Positions 33,997-42,907 of a stretch of 64,000 nt of DNA are shown piece by piece; position 1 is the stretch's first letter, and each line of letters starts with the position of its first letter. The notes beneath the pieces are model-generated. The model was not told the DNA's origin and did not search any database. It worked only from the letters and a program-made list of their open reading frames with translations. The translations under genes were made by a program, and so were the position numbers. Source of the stretch: Acidovorax sp. YS12 (lineage in GTDB: Bacteria; Pseudomonadota; Gammaproteobacteria; Burkholderiales; Burkholderiaceae_C); NCBI GenBank assembly GCA_021496925.1, contig CP053915.1, positions 310,001 through 374,000 of the forward strand, in the 5' to 3' direction.

Positions 33997-35073
33997 ATGC
34001 CGGGAGGAGACGCCGCCAATGGAGTGCCAGCGGTGCCGGCGGCACCGCTGCGCGCCGCCGGGCAGCGGCTACGCCGCATGGCGCCCCTGCCGCTGTTGGC
34101 CCTGTGCGTGGCGGCCATTGCCGTCGTGTCCCTGGGGCTGGGGCACTATCCGCTCTCGCCCGGCCAGGTGCTGGACGTGCTCTGGGCCGCTGTTACGGGC
34201 GCGGCCTCGGGCCTGCCGCCCATGGCGGAAAAAGTAGTGCTGATCGTGCGCCTGCCCCGCGTGCTGGGCGCCATGCTGGTGGGTGCGGGCCTGGCCGCTG
34301 CAGGCGCGGTGTACCAGACCCTGTTCCGCAATCCCCTGGCTTCGCCGGCCATCCTGGGCGTCTCTGCCGGGGCCGGGTTTGGCGCGGCCCTGGCCATGCT
34401 TGTGCAGGCGGGCTCGCTTGCCATCCAGGGGGCGGCGTTCGCGGGCGGCGTGGTGGCGGTGGGGGCGGCCGTGTTCATCGCCGGGCGCATGGGGCAGGGC
34501 TCGGCCCTGGTCCTGGTGCTGGCCGGGATGGTGGTGTCCGCCCTGTTCCAGGCGCTCACCTCGGCCCTCAAGTACATGGCCGACCCGCTCAACACGCTGC
34601 CTGCCATCGTGTTCTGGCTGCTGGGCGGCCTGGGCCGGGTGACGGCGGTGGACCTGGCCTGGGCCGCGCCCTTCGCGCTGGCGGGCATGGCGGCGCTGTA
34701 CCTGCTGCGCTGGCCGACCCAGGTGCTCGAAGCAGGGGACGACGAGGCGCGCACCCTGGGCATTCCCGTGCGCGGCCTGCGCGCGCTGCTGATCGTTGCG
34801 GCCACGCTGGTTACGGCGGCGGTCGTCAGCATTTCCGGCGTCGTGGGCTGGGTCGGCCTGCTGGTGCCGCACCTGGCGCGGCTGCTGGTGGGGCAGGCGT
34901 ATGCGGTGCTGCTGCCTGCCTCCATGCTGATGGGCGCGGGCTATCTGCTGCTGGTGGATGACTTGTGCCGCAGCGCCTTTGCCTCCGAATTGCCGCTGGG
35001 CATCGTGACGGCGGTGCTGGGTGCGCCGGTGTTCGTGGCGGTGCTGCTCAAGGCGAGGCGTCAATGGTCCTGA
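33997..35073 (+). CDS. FecCD/BtuC-type permease 2
   Basis: 358 residues with about ten membrane spans and the family motifs LPRVLGAMLVGAGLAAAGAVYQTLFRNPLASP and GWVGLLVPHLARLLVGQ. The N-terminal 30 residues are a cytoplasmic, proline/alanine-rich extension. It overlaps the ATPase gene start by 10 bp. Confidence 0.92.
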   Translation: MPGGDAANGVPAVPAAPLRAAGQRLRRMAPLPLLALCVAAIAVVSLGLGHYPLSPGQVLDVLWAAVTGAASGLPPMAEKVVLIVRLPRVLGAMLVGAGLAAAGAVYQTLFRNPLASPAILGVSAGAGFGAALAMLVQAGSLAIQGAAFAGGVVAVGAAVFIAGRMGQGSALVLVLAGMVVSALFQALTSALKYMADPLNTLPAIVFWLLGGLGRVTAVDLAWAAPFALAGMAALYLLRWPTQVLEAGDDEARTLGIPVRGLRALLIVAATLVTAAVVSISGVVGWVGLLVPHLARLLVGQAYAVLLPASMLMGAGYLLLVDDLCRSAFASELPLGIVTAVLGAPVFVAVLLKARRQWS

Positions 35074-35828
35074 GCGTGCGCCAACTGTCGTACCGCCATG
35101 CCAGAGGCCAGGCACCGGTGTTCTCCGGTGTGGACATGCAGGTGCGGGCGGGCGAAATCCTGTGCCTGCTGGGCCCCAACGGCACGGGCAAGACCACGCT
35201 GCTGCGCTGCCTGATCGGTGCCCTGCGTGCCGAGAGCGGTGAGGTGCTGGTCGATGGCGAGCACTACACCGCGAGCCGTGCCATGGCACGCAAGATGGCC
35301 TATGTGCCGCAGGCAGCGGGCGACAGCGGCCTGAGCCTGCTCGACATGGTGCTGATGGGCCGCACGCCGCACCTCCCGCCGCTGACCATGCCGGGCCAGC
35401 GTGATGTGCATCTCGCCCGGGCCGCGCTGGCGCGGGCGGGCATCGCGCATTTGGCCGGACGCCCCTTCAACCGGGTCAGCGGCGGCGAGCGCCAGTTGGC
35501 CTTGATCGCCCGCGCACTCGCCCAGCAGCCGCGCCTGTTCGTGATGGACGAGCCCACTGCCAGCCTGGACCTGGGCAACCAGGTGCGCGTGCTGCGCACC
35601 ATCCGCGACCTGACGGCCGATGGCACGGCCGTGCTGGTCACCACCCACCAGCCCGAGCACGCCCTGCTCCTGGATGCCCGCGTGCTGGCCTTGGCGGGCG
35701 GGAGCGTGATGGCCTGCGGCGCCGCGCGGGACGTCCTGCAACCCGCCATGCTGGAACGGTTGTACGGCACGCCCGTGGGCGTGGTGTGCGAGGACGCGCG
35801 GCCCGTGGCTTGTGTGTTGCGCCTCTGA
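35064..35828 (+). CDS. ABC importer ATPase 2 (FecE/BtuD type)
   Basis: 254 residues from the ATG inside the end of the permease gene. Walker A GPNGTGKTT, signature VSGGERQLALIARALAQQP, Walker B LFVMDEPTASLD and switch TTHQPEHAL are present. No TOBE domain. Close paralogue of the ATPase at 30090. Confidence 0.93.
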   Translation: MVLSVRQLSYRHARGQAPVFSGVDMQVRAGEILCLLGPNGTGKTTLLRCLIGALRAESGEVLVDGEHYTASRAMARKMAYVPQAAGDSGLSLLDMVLMGRTPHLPPLTMPGQRDVHLARAALARAGIAHLAGRPFNRVSGGERQLALIARALAQQPRLFVMDEPTASLDLGNQVRVLRTIRDLTADGTAVLVTTHQPEHALLLDARVLALAGGSVMACGAARDVLQPAMLERLYGTPVGVVCEDARPVACVLRL

Positions 35829-35845
35829 CCTTGGGAGACCTCTGG

Positions 35846-36874
35846 ATGATTTTGCGTAGATTCTTTTGCCTGCTGCCCTTGCTGTGGGCAAGCCTGGCCT
35901 CTGCGCAAACCCGGCGCGACTTGCGCGACATGGCAGGCGATACGGTGCAGGTGCCGGCGCACATTGAGCGCGTGGCCACGGTGGGCGCGGTGCCCGTCCT
36001 CAACAGCCTGCTGTTCGCCATCGGGGAAGGCGGGCGCATCGTCAACGGCTTGCCGACGTTTGCCAAGAAGCCGCGCTGGGGCTACCAGATGGTCTTCGCG
36101 CCGCACACGGCCAGTTTGCCCTCCCTGCAAAACCCCGACCATTCGCCCCAGGTAGAGGCTCTGATGCAGGTCGCACCCGATGTGGTGCTGACCATGGATC
36201 GCTCCGCCGCCGAGACGCTCAACCGGCTGGGCCTGCCCGCCCTCTACCTGGCCTGGCGCAAGCCTGAGGACGTGAAAGCCGTGGTGCGCCTGCTAGGCGA
36301 CCTGCTTGACCAGCCCAAAGCCGCCCAGCGCTATGTGCTGCGCTTCGACGACATCATTGGCCGCGTGGGCGCTGCCATCGAGCGCGAGGGGGGCAAGCGC
36401 CCCACAGTGCTTTATTTCAGCCCGTCCACCCTGCGCCAGCCACACCTGGTGGCGGAATGGTGGATCAAGGCCGCCGGCGGCAACAGCGTGACCGACGATG
36501 GCCGCCAGGCCGAGACGCGCAGCTTCACCATGGAGCAACTGCTCGACTGGGACCCGGACTTCCTGATCGTCTCGGACCCTGGAGAGGCCAAGGCCGTCTT
36601 GCACGATCCGCGCTTTGCGGCGCTCAAGGCCGTGCGCACGGGCCAGGTGCTGGTGACGCCCTGCGGCGCGCACACCTGGGGCAACCGCACCTCCGAGCAG
36701 CCCCTGACGGTGCTGTGGGCGGCCTCGCAGTTTCACCCACGCGCCGTACCGGCCCGACAGGTGCAACAGGAAACACAGCGCTTTTACCGCGAGCTTTTTG
36801 CCATCGACCTGTCTGCGGCCCAGGTTGGTGAAATCCTGACTGGCGGGCCTCGCGTTCTGCCAGCCGACCGTTGA
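35846..36874 (+). CDS. BtuF/FecB-like periplasmic binding protein 2
   Basis: 342 residues from the ATG at 35846 (GGGAGA upstream). A Sec-type signal peptide (FFCLLPLLWASLASAQ) is followed by a class III binding fold: RDMAGDTVQVPAHIERVATVG, then VAPDVVLTM, and in the C-lobe EQLLDWDPDFLIVSDP and CGAHTWGNRTSEQPL. The long linking helix is typical of the class. It would deliver ligand to permease 2. It overlaps the next possible start. Confidence 0.88.
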   Translation: MILRRFFCLLPLLWASLASAQTRRDLRDMAGDTVQVPAHIERVATVGAVPVLNSLLFAIGEGGRIVNGLPTFAKKPRWGYQMVFAPHTASLPSLQNPDHSPQVEALMQVAPDVVLTMDRSAAETLNRLGLPALYLAWRKPEDVKAVVRLLGDLLDQPKAAQRYVLRFDDIIGRVGAAIEREGGKRPTVLYFSPSTLRQPHLVAEWWIKAAGGNSVTDDGRQAETRSFTMEQLLDWDPDFLIVSDPGEAKAVLHDPRFAALKAVRTGQVLVTPCGAHTWGNRTSEQPLTVLWAASQFHPRAVPARQVQQETQRFYRELFAIDLSAAQVGEILTGGPRVLPADR

Positions 36875-36903
36875 CCGCATCACTCAACCTGGAGATGAAC
36901 ATC

Positions 36904-37956
36904 ATGGACTGGCCAAGCAAAGCGATGGATTTGAATACGTTGCAGGAACCTGCAGCGGCGGCAGTGGTACGCCGCATCGTGGACGGTTACAAGGCGCACC
37001 AGGTGCTGCGTGCCGGCTACGACAGCGGCCTGTTCGACTGGCTGGCGAAGCATGGCCCCGCAGAAAAGGCCGCCATAGGCGCGGCCCTGAACCTGCGCGG
37101 TGCACACCTGGGCGCATTTCTGCAAGCACTGGAAGACCTGGGGCTGCTGGTGCACCACGGGGCAGCTTTTGCGCTGGCCGGCGGGATGGAGCAAGTCTTG
37201 TGCAGCACCAGTCCCTGGTGCCAAGCCGAATGGCTGCAAGCCTTGCAGTCGCCCAACCAGGGCTGGGCGGATATGGGGCATTTCATGAACGAAACATGGC
37301 AGCAGCAGGTGCCGCAGTCCTGGTCTTCCGTGGCCTTGCATCCCTACCTGCCGGAAGCGCAGGCGTTGTCGGCACTGCTGGCGCAGCGCCCGCGCCCAAG
37401 CTGCGGCGGTGCAGCCACCTCCAGCCTGCTGTGCTTTGATGGGAGCGACGGCCTGCTGGCTGCCGCTTTGTGCCAGGCCGATCCCACCTTGCAGGCCACG
37501 GTGGTGGTGGCGGCCGATGCCCTGGCTCAGGCCGAAGCGCTCCTGGCCGACTGCGGCGTGGCCGACCGTTGCCACCTGCTCACGGGTACCCCGCTGGACG
37601 CAGCCATGGCAGGCCCGGCGCATGACCGGGTCGTGCTTTTTCACAGCCTGTACCCGGTGCGCAAGAACGTCTCTGATGCGCTGGCGGTGGCTGCGGCCTG
37701 CGTGGCGCCGGGGGGAGAGCTGTGCTGCGCCCACTGGTTTTGCCTGGAGGCCTGCGAATCCGCCCCAGGGGGGTTGCGCGACCTGGACAAGGCCGTGCTC
37801 ACCAACAGCCACCCCTTGTGTGGCGTGGAAAAATTTCCGCAGCGCTTGCAGGATGTTGGCCTGGTGGACGTGCAACGGCAAGACCTGCCAGGCCGCTACG
37901 GCAACGCCAAGCTGTATTTCGCCCGCCGCCCAGGCGGCGGCTGCCATGGCGATTGA
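36904..37956 (+). CDS. O-methyltransferase-like protein with degenerate SAM site
   Basis: 350 residues from the ATG at 36904, chosen because GGAG lies 9 bases upstream (starts at 36871 or 36895 remain possible). A winged-helix dimerisation domain (AGYDSGLFDWLAKHGPAEKAAIGAALNL) is followed by a Rossmann region. The SAM motif I that should read like LDVGGGxG is LLCFDGSDG, and the usual acidic partner is unclear. It may bind something other than SAM or be inactive. It sits between binding protein 2 and the DUF364 gene. Confidence 0.75.
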   Translation: MDWPSKAMDLNTLQEPAAAAVVRRIVDGYKAHQVLRAGYDSGLFDWLAKHGPAEKAAIGAALNLRGAHLGAFLQALEDLGLLVHHGAAFALAGGMEQVLCSTSPWCQAEWLQALQSPNQGWADMGHFMNETWQQQVPQSWSSVALHPYLPEAQALSALLAQRPRPSCGGAATSSLLCFDGSDGLLAAALCQADPTLQATVVVAADALAQAEALLADCGVADRCHLLTGTPLDAAMAGPAHDRVVLFHSLYPVRKNVSDALAVAAACVAPGGELCCAHWFCLEACESAPGGLRDLDKAVLTNSHPLCGVEKFPQRLQDVGLVDVQRQDLPGRYGNAKLYFARRPGGGCHGD

Positions 37957-37964
37957 GGTGTCCC

Positions 37965-38840
37965 ATGTCTGTACTACAAAACCCGCTCGGTGCCACCTGC
38001 ACGGGCACCTTGCTGTCCGAACTGCATGCCAGCGTGTGCGAGCGCCTGGGCCCGCTGGCCGAGACCCTGGTCATCGAGCGAGCCGTGATGGGCATCTTCT
38101 TCACTGGCGTCAAACTGAGCAACGGCGCAGGAGGCCTGTGTGCCACGCCCATCAAGAGCGTGCCCGAGGCAGTGTGCTGCCCTAGCTCGGTCAAGGCCAT
38201 GCCCACCCCCGGGAAAATCTCCGGCCGGTTGGCGGTGGAGGTACTGGGCGATCTGTATCGCCAACAGGACCTGCGCCGGGCGCTGGCCATTGCTACGCTC
38301 AACGCCCTGGTCGAAACGCTGTGGATGCGTGACGGCCCGCCCACGGATGCCCTCGTGTGCGGGGGGGATGCGTTCGATGCATTGCAAATCGAGCCTGGGC
38401 ACCGGGTGGTGCTGGTAGGGGCGTTCCCGCCCTACATGCGGGAATTGCGGCGGCGCGGGCAGCCTTTTCACGTGCTGGAGCTCGACATGTCCACGCTCAA
38501 ATCCGAGGAGCTACCTTTCTACGTACCGCCCGAGCGTGCCGACGAGGTGCTCCCGCAGGCCGACGTATTCGTCACCACCGGCACTACCTTGATCAACGGC
38601 TCGCTCGATAGCCTGCTGCAACAGTTGCGGCCTGGCGTGCAGGCGGCGGTCATCGGCCCCACGGCCACGCTGGTGTGCGGGCCGTATGCACGCCGGGGTG
38701 TCACCGTGGTGGGCGGCACGCGCGTGCGCGATCCTGACAGCCTGCTCGACCTGCTGGCCGAGGGCGGTTCGGGCTACCACTTCTTCGGCAAGTCGGTCGA
38801 GCGTGTGTGCTTGTATCCAGCGCTCGTTGGAAGGCCTTGA
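37965..38840 (+). CDS. DUF4213/DUF364 putative heavy-metal chelation protein
   Basis: 291 residues. The N-terminal part (VIERAVMGIFFTGVKLSNGAGGLCATP) fits DUF4213. The C-terminal part (HRVVLVGAFPPYMRELRRR, then FVTTGTTLINGSLDSLL, then VIGPTATLVCGPYARRGVTVVGG) fits DUF364. The published structure of a DUF364 protein combines enolase-like and Rossmann-like folds and was read as a possible heavy-metal chelation site. Cys residues at GGLCATP and AVCCPSS are candidate ligands but unproven. It lies between two class II importer modules, which supports a role in handling imported metal. Confidence 0.85.
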   Translation: MSVLQNPLGATCTGTLLSELHASVCERLGPLAETLVIERAVMGIFFTGVKLSNGAGGLCATPIKSVPEAVCCPSSVKAMPTPGKISGRLAVEVLGDLYRQQDLRRALAIATLNALVETLWMRDGPPTDALVCGGDAFDALQIEPGHRVVLVGAFPPYMRELRRRGQPFHVLELDMSTLKSEELPFYVPPERADEVLPQADVFVTTGTTLINGSLDSLLQQLRPGVQAAVIGPTATLVCGPYARRGVTVVGGTRVRDPDSLLDLLAEGGSGYHFFGKSVERVCLYPALVGRP

Positions 38841-38845
38841 GCACC

Positions 38846-39862
38846 ATGGGGCGCGCGATGTCGTGGGCTTTCCTCGCCGTGCTGGCGATGAGCGCCGCGG
38901 TGCTCTGGGGCCTGACCATAGGGCGCTATCCCATGTCGATGGGGGAGGTACTGCGCTTCGTGGCGGCCCAGGGAGGATTGGGGGACATGCCGCCCGGGCG
39001 CCAGGAATTTCTGCACAACCTGATCGTCGAGATACGCCTGCCCCGCGTGCTCGCGGCCTTGCTGGTGGGGGGCGCGTTGTCGGTGTCGGGTGCCGCGTAC
39101 CAATCGGTGTTTCGCAATCCGCTGGTTTCGCCTGGACTGATGGGCGTGCTGGCCGGAGCCGCCTTTGGCGCGGCCCTGGGCTATGTGGTGTCTGGCAACT
39201 GGTGGGCCGTGCAGGCCGCGGCTTTTGGCATGGGGGTGCTGGCGGTGGTCCTCGGACTGGGTATCGCCGGCATCTTCGGCCAGGGCTCCCTGGTCATGCT
39301 GGTGCTGGGTGGGGTCATCAGTAGCGGTTTGTTCACTGCCCTGCTGTCGGTGGCGAAATACCTTGCCGACCCGCAGGATCAACTGCCCGCCATCGTGTAT
39401 TGGCTGATGGGCAGCCTGGCCCGCTCCAGCATGGAGTCGGTGCTGCAATTGGTGGCTCCGCTGGGGTTGTGCGTGGCCGTTCTGCTGGTGCTGGCGCGGG
39501 CCCTGGACGTGTTGTCGCTGGGGGATGATGAGGCCCGGTCGCTGGGCGTGCCGGTCGTGGCCGTGCGGTATGCGGTGATCGCCGCCGCCACATTGGCCAG
39601 TGCGCTGACGGTCTCGCTGGCGGGAATGATCGGGTGGATCGGTTTGCTCGTTCCGCATCTGGCGCGCTTGCTGGTCGGGCCGGTCAATGTGCGCGTGCTG
39701 CCCATGAGCGTTGTCCTGGGCGGGGTGTTTTTGCTGGCCGCCGACATGGTGGTGCGCACCGTGGGGCCTGCGGAGGTTCCCATTGGCATCGTGACGGAAC
39801 TGCTGGGCATTCCTGTGTTCGTGCTGCTGCTGCACCGCGTGCGCAAGGGGTGGATCGCATGA
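38846..39862 (+). CDS. FecCD/BtuC-type permease 3
   Basis: 338 residues from the ATG at 38846 (GGAAGG upstream). About nine to ten membrane spans; LPRVLAALLVGGALSVSGAAYQSVFRNPLVSP and GWIGLLVPHLARLLVGP are the family marks. Its stop overlaps the ATPase start (ATGA). Confidence 0.92.
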   Translation: MGRAMSWAFLAVLAMSAAVLWGLTIGRYPMSMGEVLRFVAAQGGLGDMPPGRQEFLHNLIVEIRLPRVLAALLVGGALSVSGAAYQSVFRNPLVSPGLMGVLAGAAFGAALGYVVSGNWWAVQAAAFGMGVLAVVLGLGIAGIFGQGSLVMLVLGGVISSGLFTALLSVAKYLADPQDQLPAIVYWLMGSLARSSMESVLQLVAPLGLCVAVLLVLARALDVLSLGDDEARSLGVPVVAVRYAVIAAATLASALTVSLAGMIGWIGLLVPHLARLLVGPVNVRVLPMSVVLGGVFLLAADMVVRTVGPAEVPIGIVTELLGIPVFVLLLHRVRKGWIA

Positions 39863-40740
39863 CGGCAGCCCCCGTGAGGTCCGATGCTGCACTGTGCGCG
39901 CGCGGATTGGCATTTGCGCACCCCGGGCGCACGGTGCTTGAGGGCGTGGATCTGGATCTCGTGCCGGGGGAAGTGCTGTCGCTGCTGGGGAGCAATGGCG
40001 CAGGCAAGAGCACGTTGCTGCGCCTGCTGCTGGGCCTGCTGCGCCCGGACCGGGGCGAAGTCCGCCTGGCGGGACGCGCTCTTGCAACCTACCCGCGCAG
40101 CGAGTTGGCACAGCATCTGGCCTATGTGCCGCAGGCCCATGCGGCATTGTTTCCCTACACCGTACGGGACCTGGTGCTCATGGGCCGCCTGCCGGTGCAC
40201 GGCATGTTCAAGGCGGCCACGCCGCGCGACCGTGCCGCCGCCGATCTGGCGATGGAGCAATTGGGCGTGGCGCATTTGGCCGCGCGGCCTTGCACGGAGC
40301 TTTCAGGGGGCGAGCGCCAGTTGGTTCTGATCGCACGGGCCGTGGCGCAAGGGGCGCGCTTCGTCGTGCTGGATGAGCCCGCCGCGGGCCTGGACTATGG
40401 CAACCAGATGCGCCTGCTGCTGCGCATGCGTCTGCTGGCCACCCAGGGGTACGCCGTGCTGCAAACCACCCACCAGCCGGAGCATGCGCTGCTGGTCTCC
40501 ACGCGGGTGGCGCTGCTTGAACGGGGCCGCATCGTTGACGACGGTTCTCCTCGCGCCGTGGTGACGGCCGCCGCCATCGAGCGGCTGTACGGCATTGCCG
40601 TGGCTGCCTTTCATTCCGAACAGGGGCATACGGCGTTCCATCCGCTGGCGCTCGATCCGGGCGGGCGGGATGTACCGGATCGGCCTGACCTGGGCCCTGC
40701 GTCCCCGGCACGGCTTTCTCCACTGTCCTTTGACTCTTAA
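39859..40740 (+). CDS. ABC importer ATPase 3 (FecE/BtuD type)
   Basis: 293 residues. Walker A GSNGAGKST, signature LSGGERQLVLIARAVAQGA, Walker B FVVLDEPAAGLD and switch TTHQPEHAL are present. About 40 extra residues at the C-terminus (after AFHSEQGHTAFHP) are proline-rich and not a TOBE domain. It is followed after 10 bp by TonB receptor 3. Confidence 0.92.
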   Translation: MTAAPVRSDAALCARGLAFAHPGRTVLEGVDLDLVPGEVLSLLGSNGAGKSTLLRLLLGLLRPDRGEVRLAGRALATYPRSELAQHLAYVPQAHAALFPYTVRDLVLMGRLPVHGMFKAATPRDRAAADLAMEQLGVAHLAARPCTELSGGERQLVLIARAVAQGARFVVLDEPAAGLDYGNQMRLLLRMRLLATQGYAVLQTTHQPEHALLVSTRVALLERGRIVDDGSPRAVVTAAAIERLYGIAVAAFHSEQGHTAFHPLALDPGGRDVPDRPDLGPASPARLSPLSFDS

Positions 40741-40750
40741 GGAAACAAGC

Positions 40751-42898
40751 ATGCTTCGCGCATCCAGAACCTCTCTCCAGCCGTTTGCACGCACGGCCGT
40801 GGCGGCGGCCGCCCTGGCCTGTGGCTGGGCCTCGGCGGCGGAGTCGGCGCAACCGCCCCCCGAACTGCAGGAGGTGATCGTGGAGAGTGCATCCTCCACG
40901 GCCGGGTTCCAGGCAAAGGAGGTGGAGCTCGGGCCGCTGGGCACCCGGGCGGTGCTTGATACGCCGTATTCGGTGCGCACCGTCAGCCGGGAGATGATTG
41001 AAAACCAGCAGGCGACCAGCGTGCACGAGTTGCTCAAGTACCTGCCGTCTGCGCAAATGCAGGCGCGTGGCGGGGCGGACGTGGGCCGTCCGCAGACCCG
41101 GGGCATGCAGTCCAGCGTGGTGGCGAACAACCATCTGGATGGCCTGAACGTGGTGGGAACGACGGCGTATCCGATGGAGCTTTACGAACGCATCGAGGTG
41201 ATTCAAAGCCTGTCTGGCGCCTTCTATGGCCCTGCCAGTCCGGCGGGCAACTTCAACTTCATCCAGAAACGCCCGGCGCTCGCTTCCCAGAAGCGCCTGA
41301 CGGCGGGCTACTCCAGCAGCCGTGTTTACGGTGCGCACGCAGACCTGTCAGGCCCGCTGGACGTGAACAAGGTGGTGACTTACCGCACCAACCTGCTGCA
41401 CGAGGAAGGCGAGGGCTACGTTCAAGGCAGCACCCAGCGGCGCAGCCTGGTGGGGCTGGCGCTGGACGTGCGCCCCAATGCGAGCACGGTGATAGAGCTC
41501 AATGCCAGCCGCTATCACTTCGTGCGCAAGGGCTTCCCCGGTTCTTTTGCCTATGCCACCGGCCTGTTGCCTGCGGCGCCAGACCCTACCCGCGTGGGTT
41601 ACGGCCAAAGCTATGCCGGGCTGGATCTGGAGACCTCCGTCCTGAACGCGCGCGTGCTGCACCGGATCAACGACGACTGGCGTGTCACCGCCGGGGTGCT
41701 GCGGCAGATTGCGGACCGCTCCCTGACCTGGCCGACCAACACCATGACGGGAACCTCCGGAGGCTATACCACGACCGTGGGCTCATCCGCGGCAGGGCGG
41801 TTCGTGGTGGACAGCAACCTGTTGCAGCTCAGCGGCCGCGTGCGCCAGGGAGGCTGGACGCACGATCTGGTGGTGGGCACCACGGGCTTCAACTGGGACG
41901 TGTTCAGTTATCCCAACAAGACCTACACCCTCGGGCAGGCCAGCATCGGCAATCCGGCCGTGTTCGCCGAACCGCAATGGGCGGATCCCGGCAGCCGTTA
42001 CCACGCGATCCGCAATGCCCAGCAATCGCTGGTGCTGGGTGACAGCGTCGATTTTGGCGGTGGCTGGTCCGCGGTTCTGGGCGCAAGCTGGAGCCAGATG
42101 CGCGCCCGCACCTACAACGCGGCAGGGGCGCAGACCAGCGCGGACGACAAGACCGGCTGGAGTTCAACCGCCGCGCTGGTATACAAGCCGCAGGCGGACA
42201 CTTCGCTGTACGCCTCCTGGGCGGACAGCCTGGAGCAGGCGGACGCCGCGCCCAATGGCGCCGCCAACCAAGGGGCCACGCTCAGCCCGTTCCGCAGCCA
42301 GCAGTGGGAGCTGGGGGCCAAGCGGTCTTTGGGCAGGCTGGATGTGAGTGCGGCATTGTTCCGGATCAACCGGCCGTTTGCCTTCACCGACCCCTCGGAC
42401 AATTACTTCAAGGTCCATGGCGACCAGTCCAACACCGGGCTGGAACTGGCCGCCAGCGGTGCATTCTGGCCCCGGTGGCACGTGTTTGGCGGCGTCACGC
42501 TCCTGGACCCCAAGCTCAAGAACACGGGCAAGGCGGCCACCAGCAACAAGCAGGTGGTGGGCGTGCCCAAGGTGCAGGCGAATCTGTTGCTGGAATACCA
42601 GCCGCGGTCCGTGCAGGGACTGGTGCTCAGCTCCAACCTGCACCATACGGGCCGGCGTGCCGCAGATGACAGCAACGCCCAATGGATCAGCGGGTACACG
42701 ACGCTCGATGTCGGTGCACGCTATTCCACGCGCGTGTCCGGCGTGGCCACCACCTGGCGCCTGTCGGTCAACAACGTGTTCGACAAGCGCTATTGGCTGT
42801 CCATCTTTCCGGGCAGCGTCAACGGCAATGGCGCCAGCAGCAGCGCCTTCCTGGGGAGCCCGCGCGAACTGCGTTTGTCGGTGGCCGTGGACTTGTAG
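40751..42898 (+). CDS. TonB-dependent outer-membrane receptor 3 (FhuA/FhuE-like)
   Basis: 715 residues from the ATG after AAGGAAACAAGC. A signal peptide ends at ASAAES, with a TonB-box-like QEVIVES. The plug contains VLDTPYSVRTVSREMIENQQATSVHELLKYLPS and IQSLSGAFYGPASPAGNFNFIQKRP, and the barrel ends in LRLSVAVDL. The plug has the form of siderophore receptors of the FhuA type. Its ligand may be a metal-siderophore complex. It lies in the middle of module 3. Confidence 0.9.
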   Translation: MLRASRTSLQPFARTAVAAAALACGWASAAESAQPPPELQEVIVESASSTAGFQAKEVELGPLGTRAVLDTPYSVRTVSREMIENQQATSVHELLKYLPSAQMQARGGADVGRPQTRGMQSSVVANNHLDGLNVVGTTAYPMELYERIEVIQSLSGAFYGPASPAGNFNFIQKRPALASQKRLTAGYSSSRVYGAHADLSGPLDVNKVVTYRTNLLHEEGEGYVQGSTQRRSLVGLALDVRPNASTVIELNASRYHFVRKGFPGSFAYATGLLPAAPDPTRVGYGQSYAGLDLETSVLNARVLHRINDDWRVTAGVLRQIADRSLTWPTNTMTGTSGGYTTTVGSSAAGRFVVDSNLLQLSGRVRQGGWTHDLVVGTTGFNWDVFSYPNKTYTLGQASIGNPAVFAEPQWADPGSRYHAIRNAQQSLVLGDSVDFGGGWSAVLGASWSQMRARTYNAAGAQTSADDKTGWSSTAALVYKPQADTSLYASWADSLEQADAAPNGAANQGATLSPFRSQQWELGAKRSLGRLDVSAALFRINRPFAFTDPSDNYFKVHGDQSNTGLELAASGAFWPRWHVFGGVTLLDPKLKNTGKAATSNKQVVGVPKVQANLLLEYQPRSVQGLVLSSNLHHTGRRAADDSNAQWISGYTTLDVGARYSTRVSGVATTWRLSVNNVFDKRYWLSIFPGSVNGNGASSSAFLGSPRELRLSVAVDL

Positions 42899-42907
42899 GA
42901 CAGCGTG

